The notes beneath the pieces are model-generated. The model had not been told where the DNA came from and ran no database searches. It saw only the letters and a program-made list of their open reading frames with translations. Shown piece after piece: positions 9,203-18,017 of a stretch of DNA of 64,000 nucleotides. How positions within the stretch are numbered: position 1 is the stretch's first letter; the number at the start of each line of letters is the position of its first letter. Both the position numbers and the translations under genes were made by a program. This stretch comes from Hydrogenophaga sp. NFH-34 (lineage in GTDB: Bacteria; Pseudomonadota; Gammaproteobacteria; Burkholderiales; Burkholderiaceae_C), in contig NZ_JACBGE010000009.1 in the NCBI RefSeq assembly GCF_021401345.1, positions 62,001-126,000 on the forward strand, written 5' to 3'.

Positions 9203-9275
9203 GCATGCGCTCCTTGTCCGTCCATACGGACATGGTACAGGGGCTGTTGCGCGATCGCTGGTACCCGAAAGCCTC

Positions 9276-10376
9276 TCAACCTCGGTGATTCGCCGAGTTC
9301 GAGGGCAGCATCTCCGGGTGAATTTCGAACAGGTGCGGGTTGGCAGGGTTGACCGCCACACGCACCCAGCCCGAGTCTGGCCAGCCGTAGGTTTCCAGCC
9401 GCGTAAGGTTTTCGAAGAAGCGTTGCGTCTTCGGGTTCAGCAGGGGTTTGCCGATGCGGAAGATGTGGGTATCGCCATGCACGTACAGCACCGGACGCGA
9501 ATACGCCTGCATCTGCTCGATCAGTGCGTCCAGGAAAGGGTCGTAGGGTGTCGGCTCCGGGGTCTTGGGCGCGTCCGCACCCCGCACGCTGCGTGCATAG
9601 CGTTGTGCATAGGACCGTGTCCACCGGTTCTCGAAATCCGGATTGGCGTGAGAAATCAGCACCAGCCCCGGGCTGTCCTCGGCCTTGGCCGTGGCAAAAG
9701 CCTTGCGCATCCAGGCGATGGCGGCGGCCTGCCGCGCCTGGTGCTCGGCCATGTCCTCTTTGGCGTTGTCGTCGCTGCCCACGATGTGCAACGTCGCAAA
9801 GCGCAGCCCCTGGATGCGCCAGGTCAGGTTCTCGACGTAGGCTTCATAGCCGGCCTCCCGAGCCTGGCTGGCCACAGGCATGCTGCGCTGGCCCAGTGTG
9901 CCCTCGCGTGGATAGAAGGTGGCGCGCAGCTTCTGCAACCGCTCCAGCGGCGAGACCTTGATCTTCTTGAATTGCACCGCGTCGGACCAGTCATTGTCGC
10001 CCGGCGTCAGTACCAGTGGGTGGCGGCACGCCTGGAACGTGCCCAGCACGTAGGCGTAGTTGTCGTCGGTCATCGGCATACGCGCCAGCGACGGGTCGCG
10101 CTCGTAGGGGCGCGGGTCGAACATGCAGTCGCCGATGTGGGTGACGAAGGCCAGGTCGCGCGCGTTGATATCGTCCATCACCCGCACGTATTCGGCCTCC
10201 TGTGCCCGGGTGTAGGGAATGTCGCCGACGACCCCGAACTCGAATCGGCCGCCGGGCGTCGCAGCGGCCTGGCGCGGCGCAGCGGTTGTGCAGGCCTGCA
10301 CCAGCGGCAGGGCCGCGATGGCGCCTAGAGCGCGGGCCATGAATGGCCGTCGGGTGGTCAATGCGGTTTTTTCCAT
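9276..10376 (-). CDS. Secreted metallophosphoesterase with Tat-type signal
   Basis: A 366-residue calcineurin-like phosphoesterase. The N-terminus MEKTALTTRRPFMARALGAI contains a twin-arginine motif (TRRPFM) followed by a hydrophobic stretch, so folded export by Tat is likely; a cysteine in LVQAC could be a weak lipobox. Metal-binding motifs are VVGDIPYT, HIGDCMFD, TPGDNDWSD, LISHAN and YVHGDTHIF. This fits a periplasmic hydrolase of phosphate esters. The substrate is unknown. It is divergent from a LysR-type gene with a 121-base gap, so that regulator may control it (inference). Confidence 0.85.
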   Translation of the reverse strand: MEKTALTTRRPFMARALGAIAALPLVQACTTAAPRQAAATPGGRFEFGVVGDIPYTRAQEAEYVRVMDDINARDLAFVTHIGDCMFDPRPYERDPSLARMPMTDDNYAYVLGTFQACRHPLVLTPGDNDWSDAVQFKKIKVSPLERLQKLRATFYPREGTLGQRSMPVASQAREAGYEAYVENLTWRIQGLRFATLHIVGSDDNAKEDMAEHQARQAAAIAWMRKAFATAKAEDSPGLVLISHANPDFENRWTRSYAQRYARSVRGADAPKTPEPTPYDPFLDALIEQMQAYSRPVLYVHGDTHIFRIGKPLLNPKTQRFFENLTRLETYGWPDSGWVRVAVNPANPHLFEIHPEMLPSNSANHRG

Positions 10377-10497
10377 CGTTGTCTCCTTGTCTTCGTGGTG
10401 AACCGGTGTGCATGTTGGCCTGGGTAGGCAATGGTGACAAACGGCTAATATTCGCCTTCGAACCAGTTTTTCTTAACCGAATTCGCCCATCGCGACC

Positions 10498-11424
10498 ATG
10501 AAACGCCCCCAGCTCCCCGCTCTGCACCTGCTCGTGGCGTTCGAGTCAGCAGCGCGGTTGATGAGCTTCAAACGCGCTGCGGAAGAGATCTCGGTCACGC
10601 CGTCGGCGCTGAGTCAACGCATCGTGCGCCTGGAGCAGATGCTGGAGATGCCCTTGTTCGAACGCGGCAACCGCCGCATTGGCCTGACCACCGCCGGCAT
10701 CACCTACCAGCACGAGGTGCGGCAGGCACTGGCTGCTCTGGCCAGCGTGTCGAGTCGCGCCATGCAGCGCGCACCGACCACGCTCACCCTCGCCATGAAC
10801 AGCATCGTCTCGCACGAACTGGTGATCCCGCACCTGCCACTGCTGCAGCGCTGGGACCCGGACCTCGATATCTGCGTGCGTTCGCGCACCAGCATGAAGA
10901 CCTTTTTCGCCGAAGACGCTTCGGACGCCGGCATCGATGGTGGCATCCGCATCGGCAACGGCGCCTGGCCGCAATTCGAATCACACCTCATCGGCCGCCT
11001 CACGGCGGCTCCGCTGTGCGCGCCGGCCCTCCTACCACAGCTGCGCGACTGGGACGACCTGCACCGACACACGCTGTATTGCCCCCGTTCGCGCCGCGCG
11101 GAAACGCTGGAGACCTTCCGCCACCCGGCCACAGGCGCTTACCCGCGCCAAGTGGTCACGTTCGAGACCCTGCTGGAGGCTGCACGCGCCGTCGAAGCCG
11201 GCATGGGCGTGATGAGCGGGATGATGCCGCTGATGAATGGTCTGGTACGGCGCGGCCGTTTCACCGTTGCCGTGGGGCCGGTACGGCCGACGGCGGAATC
11301 CCTGTGGCTAATGGTGCGTGCCGACTGCCGGGCGCCGGCACGCATGGCGACCGTGGCCGAATGGCTGACCGACGCGTTCGAGCGTCTTCAGGCACCGGTG
11401 GACGCACCAGCTTGGCTAACCTGA
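10498..11424 (+). CDS. LysR-family transcriptional regulator (GcvA-like)
   Basis: A 308-residue LysR-type regulator. The N-terminal winged helix reads LHLLVAFESAARLMSFKRAAEEI...SVTPSALSQRIVRLEQ, with the N-terminal form typical of the GcvA subgroup. An effector-binding domain follows, with VVTFETLLEAARAVEAGMGV near residue 215. It is divergent from the metallophosphoesterase and convergent with a Bug-type receptor (22-base gap). Effector and targets are not evident. The most likely local target is the divergent phosphoesterase promoter. Confidence 0.9.
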   Translation: MKRPQLPALHLLVAFESAARLMSFKRAAEEISVTPSALSQRIVRLEQMLEMPLFERGNRRIGLTTAGITYQHEVRQALAALASVSSRAMQRAPTTLTLAMNSIVSHELVIPHLPLLQRWDPDLDICVRSRTSMKTFFAEDASDAGIDGGIRIGNGAWPQFESHLIGRLTAAPLCAPALLPQLRDWDDLHRHTLYCPRSRRAETLETFRHPATGAYPRQVVTFETLLEAARAVEAGMGVMSGMMPLMNGLVRRGRFTVAVGPVRPTAESLWLMVRADCRAPARMATVAEWLTDAFERLQAPVDAPAWLT

Positions 11425-11446
11425 TCCGGCGCTTGCGCCCGCGACC

Positions 11447-12421
11447 TCAACCGCTGGCCGTGAACCCCGTGGCGCGAATCACCTGGCCCCAGCGCTGGTG
11501 ATCACTGGCCAGAAGCGCCGCCATCGCATCGGGCCCCAGACCGGTAGGCTGAAGACCGCGCTCAATCAAGTCGCGACGCCAGGCCGGATCGGTTATCGCC
11601 GACACGGCTGCTCTGCCCAGTTGCCCGACCAGGGGGACTGCCAGGCCGGCGGGCGCGAACAGTGCATACCAGGAGGTGGAATCGAGGTCGTAGCCCAGTT
11701 CCTGAAAAGTCGGTACACCGTCGAGCACCGGGTCGCGCTCGCGGCCATTGATCGCCAGCACCCGCGCCTGGCCTTGCCGAGCCAGAGTGCGCAGATCGCC
11801 CATGCCGGTCGCCAGCGCGGATATCTCACCGGCCACCAGCGCGCGCATCGCGGCCGCTGTACCCGGGTAAGGCACGTGCGTGAGTGCCAGTCCCTCGGCG
11901 CGCCCGAGCATCATGCCGACGAAATGCGAAGTGCTGCCGGTCGCGGCCGACGCATAGAAACCGCGCCGGCCCGGGTCCGTGCGGACCCAGTCGCAGTATT
12001 CGGCCAGCGTCGCCACCGGCACCGCAGAGCCAACCGCCAGGCCGGTCTGGAAACTGCACAGGTGGGCGATGGGCACGAAATCCCGTAAGGGGTCGTAGCC
12101 CAGCGTGCCCGCGTGGCTGTGCGGAAAAATGGCCATGGTCGCGCTCGGTGTGAGCAGCAGTGTCGATCCGTCGGCCGGCGCGGCCTTGACGGCCAGGTTG
12201 GCGATGCGCCCGCCCGCACCATGCCGGTTTTCGACGATCACGCTGCGCCCCAACTCCGGCGCCAATCGCTGGGCCAACTGGCGCGCCAGCGTATCAATGG
12301 TGGCGCCAGCGACGTAGCCAACGACCAGACGCATCGGGCCCAGAGCACGGGCGGCGGCCGTCTGGTGGCCTGCGAACGGTAGAGCCATCAGGGTCGCGAG
12401 AAATTGCTGTCGGTTCATCAT
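11447..12421 (-). CDS. Bug/TctC-type periplasmic solute-binding receptor
   Basis: A 324-residue tripartite tricarboxylate transporter receptor. A signal peptide (MMNRQQFLATLMALPFAGHQTAAARA) is followed by LVVGYVAGATIDTLARQLAQRL and VIVENRHGAGGRIANLAVKAAPADG, the standard Bug-family pattern, and later YPGTAAAMRALVAGEISA. Such proteins bind carboxylates or similar small anions in the periplasm. No TctA or TctB membrane genes lie nearby, so this is an orphan receptor, which is common in Burkholderiales. Two adjacent ATG codons (12421 and 12418) could start it. It is divergent from serB. Confidence 0.88.
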   Translation of the reverse strand: MMNRQQFLATLMALPFAGHQTAAARALGPMRLVVGYVAGATIDTLARQLAQRLAPELGRSVIVENRHGAGGRIANLAVKAAPADGSTLLLTPSATMAIFPHSHAGTLGYDPLRDFVPIAHLCSFQTGLAVGSAVPVATLAEYCDWVRTDPGRRGFYASAATGSTSHFVGMMLGRAEGLALTHVPYPGTAAAMRALVAGEISALATGMGDLRTLARQGQARVLAINGRERDPVLDGVPTFQELGYDLDSTSWYALFAPAGLAVPLVGQLGRAAVSAITDPAWRRDLIERGLQPTGLGPDAMAALLASDHQRWGQVIRATGFTASG

Positions 12422-12520
12422 CGGGCGCCGCCATCCGGCCAAAAACAGGGCTACGACATTACCCCAGCGGCCAGGGGCTGTCCAGACGGCCACCATCGCC
12501 CTGCATCGATAATCCTCCCC

Positions 12521-13252
12521 ATGACGCCCGCCACCGCAGCACCCATCGAATTCGCCCCTGGCCTCATCGTCCAGGGCATCACGCCGCCCCTGAACCTGCG
12601 CGACTTCAAGCTGATCGCGTTCGACATGGATTCCACGCTGATCAACATCGAATGCGTGGACGAGATTGCCGACGCGGTGGGCCGCAAGGCCGAGGTGGCG
12701 GCCATCACCGAAGCGTCGATGCGCGGCGAGATTGCCGACTTCAAGGAAAGCCTGCGCCGCCGCGTGGCCTTGCTTGAAGGGGTGACCGAAGACGATCTGG
12801 CGCATGTCTACCGCGCACGCCTGCGCCTGAACCCGGGCGCCGCCGAACTGGTGCTGGCCTGCAAGGCGGCGGGGCTGAAGGTGCTGCTGGTCAGCGGCGG
12901 CTTCACCTATTTCGCCGACCGCCTGCGCGACCGGCTGGCGCTCGACTTCGCACGCAGCAACCAGTTGGAGATCATCGACGGCCGGCTGACGGGCCGCCTG
13001 CTCGACCAGAGCTGGGGCGACATCTGCGACGGCGCCATGAAGAAGGAAACCCTGCTGCGCACCTGCAGCCTGATCGGCTGCGCCCCTTCGCAGGCGATCG
13101 CCATGGGCGATGGTGCCAACGACCTGGAGATGATGGGCGTGGCCGGCCTGTCGGTGGCCTACCGCGCCAAGCCCAAGGTGCGGGCCCAGGCCAAGGTGGC
13201 CATCGACATGGGCGGGCTGGACCGCCTGCTCGAACTGTTCCAGGCGGCATGA
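12521..13252 (+). CDS. serB: Phosphoserine phosphatase
   Basis: A 243-residue HAD-superfamily phosphatase that catalyses the last step of serine synthesis. The nucleophile motif is LIAFDMDSTLINIE, motif II LLVSGGFTYFADRL, and motif III/IV AIAMGDGANDLEMMGVAGL. Cap helices (EVAAITEASMRGEIADFKESL) match SerB. There is no N-terminal ACT domain, so it is the short form. The ATG at 12521 is used because it leaves a short leader before the HAD domain. The stop overlaps the start of the following thioredoxin-like gene by four bases. Confidence 0.94.
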   Translation: MTPATAAPIEFAPGLIVQGITPPLNLRDFKLIAFDMDSTLINIECVDEIADAVGRKAEVAAITEASMRGEIADFKESLRRRVALLEGVTEDDLAHVYRARLRLNPGAAELVLACKAAGLKVLLVSGGFTYFADRLRDRLALDFARSNQLEIIDGRLTGRLLDQSWGDICDGAMKKETLLRTCSLIGCAPSQAIAMGDGANDLEMMGVAGLSVAYRAKPKVRAQAKVAIDMGGLDRLLELFQAA

Positions 13253-13824
13253 GCGCGGCCAGCCGCTTGCGCACGTGGGCGGGCGGCCTGCGGCGCGACG
13301 GGAAACGCCACCTGGGCACCCTGGCCCTCTTCGCGGGCGTGCTGCTGGCGGTGCAGCTCTGGCAGACGCGCAGCGTGGCCGGCGGTGCGCTGCCAGCCAC
13401 GGCGCTCGACGCGGCCCTGCCCGTGATCGGGCCGGACGGCGCACGCCGCGACAGCACGCTGCGGCAGGAGATCGCGCGCGTGCAGCAAGCCCACCCGGGC
13501 CGGAACATCGGTCTGTACGTGTGGGCCGACTGGTGCCCGATCTGCCGCACCCTCCAGGGCACGGTCAACGGCCTGACTCAGGACCACCCGGTGATCACCG
13601 TGGCCATGCAGTCCGGCCCGCCCGAGAAAGTGGCCGGCTACCTGGCCGGGCGCGGGCTGGCCTGGCACACCCTGGTCGACCCGCGTTCGGCCATTCCGGG
13701 CGCGCTGGGCTTCGGCGCCGTGCCGGCCTTTGCCGTGATCACGCCGCAGGGCGAGCTGCGCTGGCCGACCGTGGGCCTGACCAGCGGCTGGGGCCTGCGC
13801 CTGCGTCTGCTGTTCGCGGGCTGA
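13249..13824 (+). CDS. Membrane-anchored thioredoxin-like protein (protein disulfide oxidoreductase)
   Basis: A 191-residue protein with one N-terminal membrane helix (about residues 22-38) and a periplasmic thioredoxin fold. The redox motif is VWADWCPICRTLQ with Cys96 and Cys99, and GAVPAFAVIT holds the cis-proline loop. The layout resembles ScsD and related suppressor-of-copper-sensitivity proteins. It should exchange disulfides in the periplasm. Its start overlaps the serB stop (ATGA), so it is translationally coupled to an unrelated-looking housekeeping gene. The end lies four bases from the convergent TrpB-like gene, leaving no room for a terminator. Confidence 0.85.
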   Translation: MSAASRLRTWAGGLRRDGKRHLGTLALFAGVLLAVQLWQTRSVAGGALPATALDAALPVIGPDGARRDSTLRQEIARVQQAHPGRNIGLYVWADWCPICRTLQGTVNGLTQDHPVITVAMQSGPPEKVAGYLAGRGLAWHTLVDPRSAIPGALGFGAVPAFAVITPQGELRWPTVGLTSGWGLRLRLLFAG

Positions 13825-13828
13825 CCGC

Positions 13829-15199
13829 TCAGGCCGGTTCCGGCACGCTGGGCAGGCCCGACAGCGCCATCGCCAGTTCCTTCTCGTCGTAGGCGTCGTC
13901 CGCCAGGTCGCCGCTGAAGTACTTCTGGTAGGCCGCCATGTCGAAGTGGCCGTGGCCCGACAACGAGAACAGGATGGTCTCGCTCTTGCCCTCGCGCTTG
14001 CAGCGCAACGCCTCTTCAATGGCGGCCTTGACCGCGTGGTTGGCCTCGGGCGCCGGCACGATGCCTTCGGCGCGCGCGAAGGTCACGCCCGCCTCGAAGC
14101 ACGACTTCTGCGAGAAGGCGGCAGCCTCGATCAGGCCCAGGTCCTTGCAGTGCGACACCAGCGGCGCCATGCCGTGGTAGCGCAGGCCGCCGGCGTGGGT
14201 CGCGGGCGGCGTGAAGGTGCTGCCCAGGGTGTGCATCTTGGTCAGCGGCGTCATGTGGCCGGTGTCGCCGAAGTCGTAGGCGTACTTGCCGCGCGTGAGC
14301 GACGGGCACGACGCCGGCTCGGCCGCCAGGATGCGCGAGCGCTTGCCGCCTCGCAGCGCGTGGCCGATGAAGGGAAACGCGATGCCCGCGAAGTTGGAGC
14401 CGCCACCGGTGCAGCCGATCACCACGTCGGGCCAGGCGTCGGCCATCTGCATCTGTTCCATGGCTTCCAGGCCGATGACGGTCTGGTGCATCAGCACGTG
14501 GTTGAGCACCGAGCCCAGGGCGTACTTGGTGTCATCGCGCTGCACCGCGAGTTCGACCGCCTCCGAAATCGCGATGCCCAGGCTGCCCGGGTGGTCAGGC
14601 CGCTGGGCCAGCACGCTGCGGCCGTACTGCGTTTCGTTCGACGGCGACGGCAGGCAGCGCGCGCCGTAGGTTTCCATCACGGCGCGGCGGTAGGGTTTCT
14701 GGTCGTAGGACACGCGCACCTGGAACACCAGCACCTCCAGATCGAACAGCGAGCCCGCGAACGACAGCGAAGTGCCCCACTGGCCGGCGCCGGTCTCGGT
14801 GGTCAGGCGCTTGACGCCGGCCTGCTGGTTGTAGAAGGCCTGCGGGATGGCGGTGTTGGGCTTGTGGCTGCCGGCGGGGCTGACGCCTTCGTACTTGTAG
14901 AAGATTTTGGCGGGCGTGCCGAGCACTTTCTCCAGCCGGTGGGCGCGGTACAGCGGCGCCGGGCGCCAGAGCTTGTAGATGTCGCGCACCGGTTCGGGAA
15001 TCTCGATCTCGCGCTCGGTGCTGACCTCCTGCATGATGAGTTCCATGGGGAACAGCGGCGCCAGGTCGTCGGGGCCGATGGGCTGCAGCGTGCCGGGGTG
15101 CAGCACGGCCGGCAGCGCCTTGGGCAGGTCGGCCTGGATGTTGTACCAGAACTTGGGCATCTGGCTTTCGTCGAGCAGGTACTTGGTCTGCAGGGTCAT
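13829..15199 (-). CDS. TrpB2-type tryptophan synthase beta-like PLP enzyme
   Basis: A 456-residue fold-type II PLP enzyme. The cofactor lysine lies in GVSPAGSHKPNTA, followed by TETGAGQWGTSLSFAG and the phosphate loop CTGGGSNFAG. The long N-terminal part (KFWYNIQADLPKALPAVLHP) and overall length match the TrpB2 group rather than TrpB1. TrpB2 enzymes are thought to make tryptophan from indole and serine, or to act on phosphoserine, without TrpA. No trpA or other trp gene is near. The start at 15199 has a CAGGAG ribosome binding site. It is divergent from an AraC-type regulator. Confidence 0.88.
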   Translation of the reverse strand: MTLQTKYLLDESQMPKFWYNIQADLPKALPAVLHPGTLQPIGPDDLAPLFPMELIMQEVSTEREIEIPEPVRDIYKLWRPAPLYRAHRLEKVLGTPAKIFYKYEGVSPAGSHKPNTAIPQAFYNQQAGVKRLTTETGAGQWGTSLSFAGSLFDLEVLVFQVRVSYDQKPYRRAVMETYGARCLPSPSNETQYGRSVLAQRPDHPGSLGIAISEAVELAVQRDDTKYALGSVLNHVLMHQTVIGLEAMEQMQMADAWPDVVIGCTGGGSNFAGIAFPFIGHALRGGKRSRILAAEPASCPSLTRGKYAYDFGDTGHMTPLTKMHTLGSTFTPPATHAGGLRYHGMAPLVSHCKDLGLIEAAAFSQKSCFEAGVTFARAEGIVPAPEANHAVKAAIEEALRCKREGKSETILFSLSGHGHFDMAAYQKYFSGDLADDAYDEKELAMALSGLPSVPEPA

Positions 15200-15289
15200 G
15201 CGGGGTACTCCTGAAAGAAAAGAGGGACGGCCGGACAAACAATCGCCGCATTCTGGAAGCGCCCCGCACCCGCGTGCAGCCGCTTTGCG

Positions 15290-15324
15290 AACCCGGGTAT
15301 CCGATAGGCGCAAAACCCCGGGTT
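15290..15324. promoter_or_regulatory. Inverted repeat between the TrpB2-like and AraC genes
   Basis: AACCCGGG (15290-15297) and its exact complement CCCGGGTT (15317-15324) are separated by 19 bases and lie 18 bases before the AraC-type start. Their placement in a 142-base divergent gap makes them a candidate operator for the AraC regulator. The binding protein is inference. Confidence 0.35.
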
Positions 15325-15341
15325 ATCACTAATATGCGGCC

Positions 15342-16385
15342 ATGCCCCCGAGCCCAGCCCCCTCTCCCACCGCCCTGCCGGGCTGGCTGGACCCGGCCGC
15401 GCCCGCCGGCCCCGGCTGGCGGCCGCTGAGCGTGCTCGACTCGCACGACCTTGACCAGACCCGCGAGCAGATCGCCCGCATCTACAAACCGCACGAGCTG
15501 GCCGTGGTCGGCGCCCGCCAGCGCGTGCACGCGCGCATGCACCACCGGGCGCTGGGTCCGGCGGTGTCGCTCAACCGCCTGGCGCACGGTGCGGCGGTGC
15601 GCATCGACCCTGGCCGGCTGGACGACTTTTTCCTCGTGCAGATGCCGCTGGCCGGGGAAGCCCTGGTCTGGCACCAGGACACTCGCCATGTCTGCCAGCC
15701 GGGCCAGGCCTCGGTGATTTCGCCGTCGGAAGCCGTGCGCATGGCCTGGTCGGCCCCGTGCGACCAGTTCATGCTGCGCATTGACCACCAGCGGCTGCGG
15801 CACGTGGCGGCCGCGCTCTCGGGGCGCGATCTGGTGGCCCTGCCCCGGCTGCAGCCCCTGATCGACCTGCGCCAGGGCGCCGGGGCGCACTGGTGGCAGC
15901 TCATGCACTACCTGGCGCAGTTGATGGACCCGGCGTCGGGCCAGTTGCCTGCGGGCCTGCACGCCGCCATGCTGGAAGACCACGTGCTGGCCATGCTGCT
16001 GCGGGCGGCCTGGTCACCCGCCATCGCGGGCGGACCGCCCCGCCCGCCGGCCACCCCGCGGTTGCGCCTGCTGGAGGACCACATCCAGGCCCATCTGGAC
16101 CAGCCGCTGACGGTGGCCGACCTGGCCCGCGCGGCCGGCTCCAGCGTGCGGCTGGTGCAACAGGTGTTCGCGCGCGAGCACGGCACCACGCCCGGCGCCT
16201 ACATCCGGCGCCAGCGTCTGGAGCGTGTGCGCCACGACCTGATGCACCCCGGGCCCGACACCCAGGTGCTGCAGACCGCTGCGCGCTGGGGTTTCGATCA
16301 CCCGAGCCGTTTTGCCGCCGCATACCGGCAGGCGTTTGGCGAGCCGCCCCGCGCCACGCTGGCGCGCGGGCAGCAGCGCGGCTGA
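15342..16385 (+). CDS. AraC-family transcriptional regulator
   Basis: A 347-residue regulator. The N-terminal two thirds resemble the AraC_binding_2 sensory domain (FFLVQMPLAGEALVWH, QASVISPSEAVRMAWSAPCDQ). The C-terminal double helix-turn-helix reads LTVADLARAAGSSVRLVQQVF and GFDHPSRFAAAYRQAFGEPP. Targets are unknown, but the divergent TrpB2-like gene is the obvious candidate. It is convergent with a small conserved hypothetical gene, leaving seven bases. Confidence 0.9.
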   Translation: MPPSPAPSPTALPGWLDPAAPAGPGWRPLSVLDSHDLDQTREQIARIYKPHELAVVGARQRVHARMHHRALGPAVSLNRLAHGAAVRIDPGRLDDFFLVQMPLAGEALVWHQDTRHVCQPGQASVISPSEAVRMAWSAPCDQFMLRIDHQRLRHVAAALSGRDLVALPRLQPLIDLRQGAGAHWWQLMHYLAQLMDPASGQLPAGLHAAMLEDHVLAMLLRAAWSPAIAGGPPRPPATPRLRLLEDHIQAHLDQPLTVADLARAAGSSVRLVQQVFAREHGTTPGAYIRRQRLERVRHDLMHPGPDTQVLQTAARWGFDHPSRFAAAYRQAFGEPPRATLARGQQRG

Positions 16386-16392
16386 GGCGGAT

Positions 16393-16707
16393 TCAGGCGC
16401 CGCTGGCCGGCGCGATGTCGTAGCCGCCTTCGTCCAGATGGCGGTGCGGCCCCCAGACCGCTTCGAGCGCCGCCGTCTCGGCCTGCGCCCACAGCTCCAC
16501 CACCGTGCGCTCGTCCACGCTCAGGGCCTCGCTGTCGGGCGGGTCGCCATGCGTCATGCGGATGCGCTGCACCGCGGCGTAGACGGGCCAGACCATCGCC
16601 GCATCGCCCAGCACGCTTTCCAGCGCGGCGCGAAAGCGTGCCTCGGCCTGCGCGGTGTCGGCGGGCGAAGCGCCTTCGGGCACATAGAGCTTGAGTTGGT
16701 AAGTCAT
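16393..16707 (-). CDS. Hypothetical protein, about 104 residues
   Basis: A 104-residue soluble protein that I do not recognise. The ATG at 16707 (MTYQLKLYVPEGASPADT) is preferred over one at 16866, which would add a low-complexity leader. There is no signal peptide or membrane helix. The central part (AQAEARFRAALESVLGDAAM...VYAAVQRIRMTHGD) looks helical. It has typical codon usage and is convergent with the AraC gene. No function can be inferred. Confidence 0.5.
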   Translation of the reverse strand: MTYQLKLYVPEGASPADTAQAEARFRAALESVLGDAAMVWPVYAAVQRIRMTHGDPPDSEALSVDERTVVELWAQAETAALEAVWGPHRHLDEGGYDIAPASGA

Positions 16708-16884
16708 GCGGAGTCGGGAGGCGTATCGCAGAAGAGGGGCCGTGCGCCGTTCTGGTTCATTTGACCACCTGGTCAGGAACGCCGGTGAAACGGCCGTCCG
16801 GAATCGGTGCGGCATGGTACCAGCGAGACACCAATACGGCGCGGTATCGGGCCCCAGGGGTGGCACATGGGTTGCTAAATCAGC

Positions 16885-16912
16885 TTGAACGACCTTGTTG
16901 TTCTGCTATCAA
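16885..16912 (+). promoter_or_regulatory. Candidate porin promoter
   Basis: TTGAAC (16885-16890) and TATCAA (16907-16912) are separated by 16 bases in an AT-richer stretch that stands out from the surrounding GC-rich DNA. They lie 25 bases before the porin start, with a CTTGGAG ribosome binding site between. This is a match by eye only. Confidence 0.35.
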
Positions 16913-16937
16913 TTTTCAATCTCCTTGGAGTTCACAG

Positions 16938-17936
16938 ATGAAGAAGAACCGTCTCTCGCAACTGGGCCTGGCGTCGTTGCTGGCCCTGGCGGGCATGGGC
17001 GCCCACGCCCAGAGCAACGTGTCCCTGTACGGCCTGGCCGACTTGAGCGTCGGCCGCACCCAGGCCCCGGGTGGCCAGTCCACCAACTCGGTCGACAGCG
17101 GCAAGATGAGCACCAGCTACTGGGGCATCGGCGGCAAGGAAGACCTGGGCGGCGGCCTGTCGGCCGTGTTCAAGTTCGAGCAGTTCGTGCGCATGAATAC
17201 CGGCGCCATGGGCCGTTTCGACGGCGACACCGCGTTCTCGCGCACCTCGTCCGTGGGCCTGTCCAGCGCCAGCCTGGGTACCGTGACCTTCGGCCGCAAC
17301 AGCACGCCGCTGTTCGTCTCCACCCTGCTGTTCAACGCTTTCGGCGATTCCTTCGGTTATTCGCCCAGCATCCGCCACTATTTCAGCAGCGGCACCGTCA
17401 CCGGTGACACGGGCTGGAACCAGTCGGTGATGTACGCCAGCCCGACCCTCAGCGGCTTCCGCTTCGGCGCCATCGCGGCCTTCAAGACCGGCGATGCCGC
17501 CACCGACGGCAAGAACTGGGGCCTGAACTTCAGCTACGGCAACGGCCCGATCGCCGCTTCGCTGGTGTTCCAGGACGTGAAGAAGGATTCCGCCGTCGCC
17601 GCCCTGGACGACACGCGCACCGTGCAACTGGGCGCGTCGTACGACTTCGGCGCCGCCAAGGCCTTTGCCCAGCTGGGCTCGATCGACAACAAGACCAAGG
17701 ACGTCGGCTACGACATCGCCGGTCTGGGCGTGCGCGTACCGCTGGGCGCTGGCGCCGCGATCGCGCAGTGGAGCCTCATCGCTCCGGACGTCGGTTCGGA
17801 CCGCAACACCTTGTCGGTGGGCTACCTGCACACCCTGTCCAAGCGCACCGAACTGTACGCCGTGGCCATGAGCGACAAGATCGACAACCTGGGCACCGGC
17901 AAGAGCTACTCGCTGGGTATCCGCCACAAGTTCTGA
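16938..17936 (+). CDS. Gram-negative trimeric porin
   Basis: A 332-residue outer-membrane porin of the Burkholderiales type. It has a signal peptide (MKKNRLSQLGLASLLALAGMGAHA), the first strand QSNVSLYGLADLSVGR, the loop motif SVGLSSASLGTVTFGRN and a C-terminal beta strand ending in a final Phe (SYSLGIRHKF), the signal for BAM assembly. It should form a 16-stranded channel for small solutes. A ribosome binding site (CTTGGAG) sits eight bases before the ATG, and a strong terminator follows. An upstream in-frame ATG at 16761 was rejected because it precedes the signal peptide by 59 residues. Confidence 0.93.
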   Translation: MKKNRLSQLGLASLLALAGMGAHAQSNVSLYGLADLSVGRTQAPGGQSTNSVDSGKMSTSYWGIGGKEDLGGGLSAVFKFEQFVRMNTGAMGRFDGDTAFSRTSSVGLSSASLGTVTFGRNSTPLFVSTLLFNAFGDSFGYSPSIRHYFSSGTVTGDTGWNQSVMYASPTLSGFRFGAIAAFKTGDAATDGKNWGLNFSYGNGPIAASLVFQDVKKDSAVAALDDTRTVQLGASYDFGAAKAFAQLGSIDNKTKDVGYDIAGLGVRVPLGAGAAIAQWSLIAPDVGSDRNTLSVGYLHTLSKRTELYAVAMSDKIDNLGTGKSYSLGIRHKF

Positions 17937-17958
17937 TCGCCTGCTGCGCCAGCTTCGG

Positions 17959-18010
17959 GCCGCCTGTGGCCGCCACGCCCCACCGGGCAGGCGGCCACAG
18001 GCGGCTTTTT
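17959..18010 (+). terminator. Rho-independent terminator of the porin gene
   Basis: A perfect 16-bp stem (17959-17974 with 17990-18005) with a 15-base loop is followed by TTTTT. It lies 23 bases after the porin stop and directly before the convergent aminotransferase end. Confidence 0.9.
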
Positions 18011-18017
18011 GGCGCCT

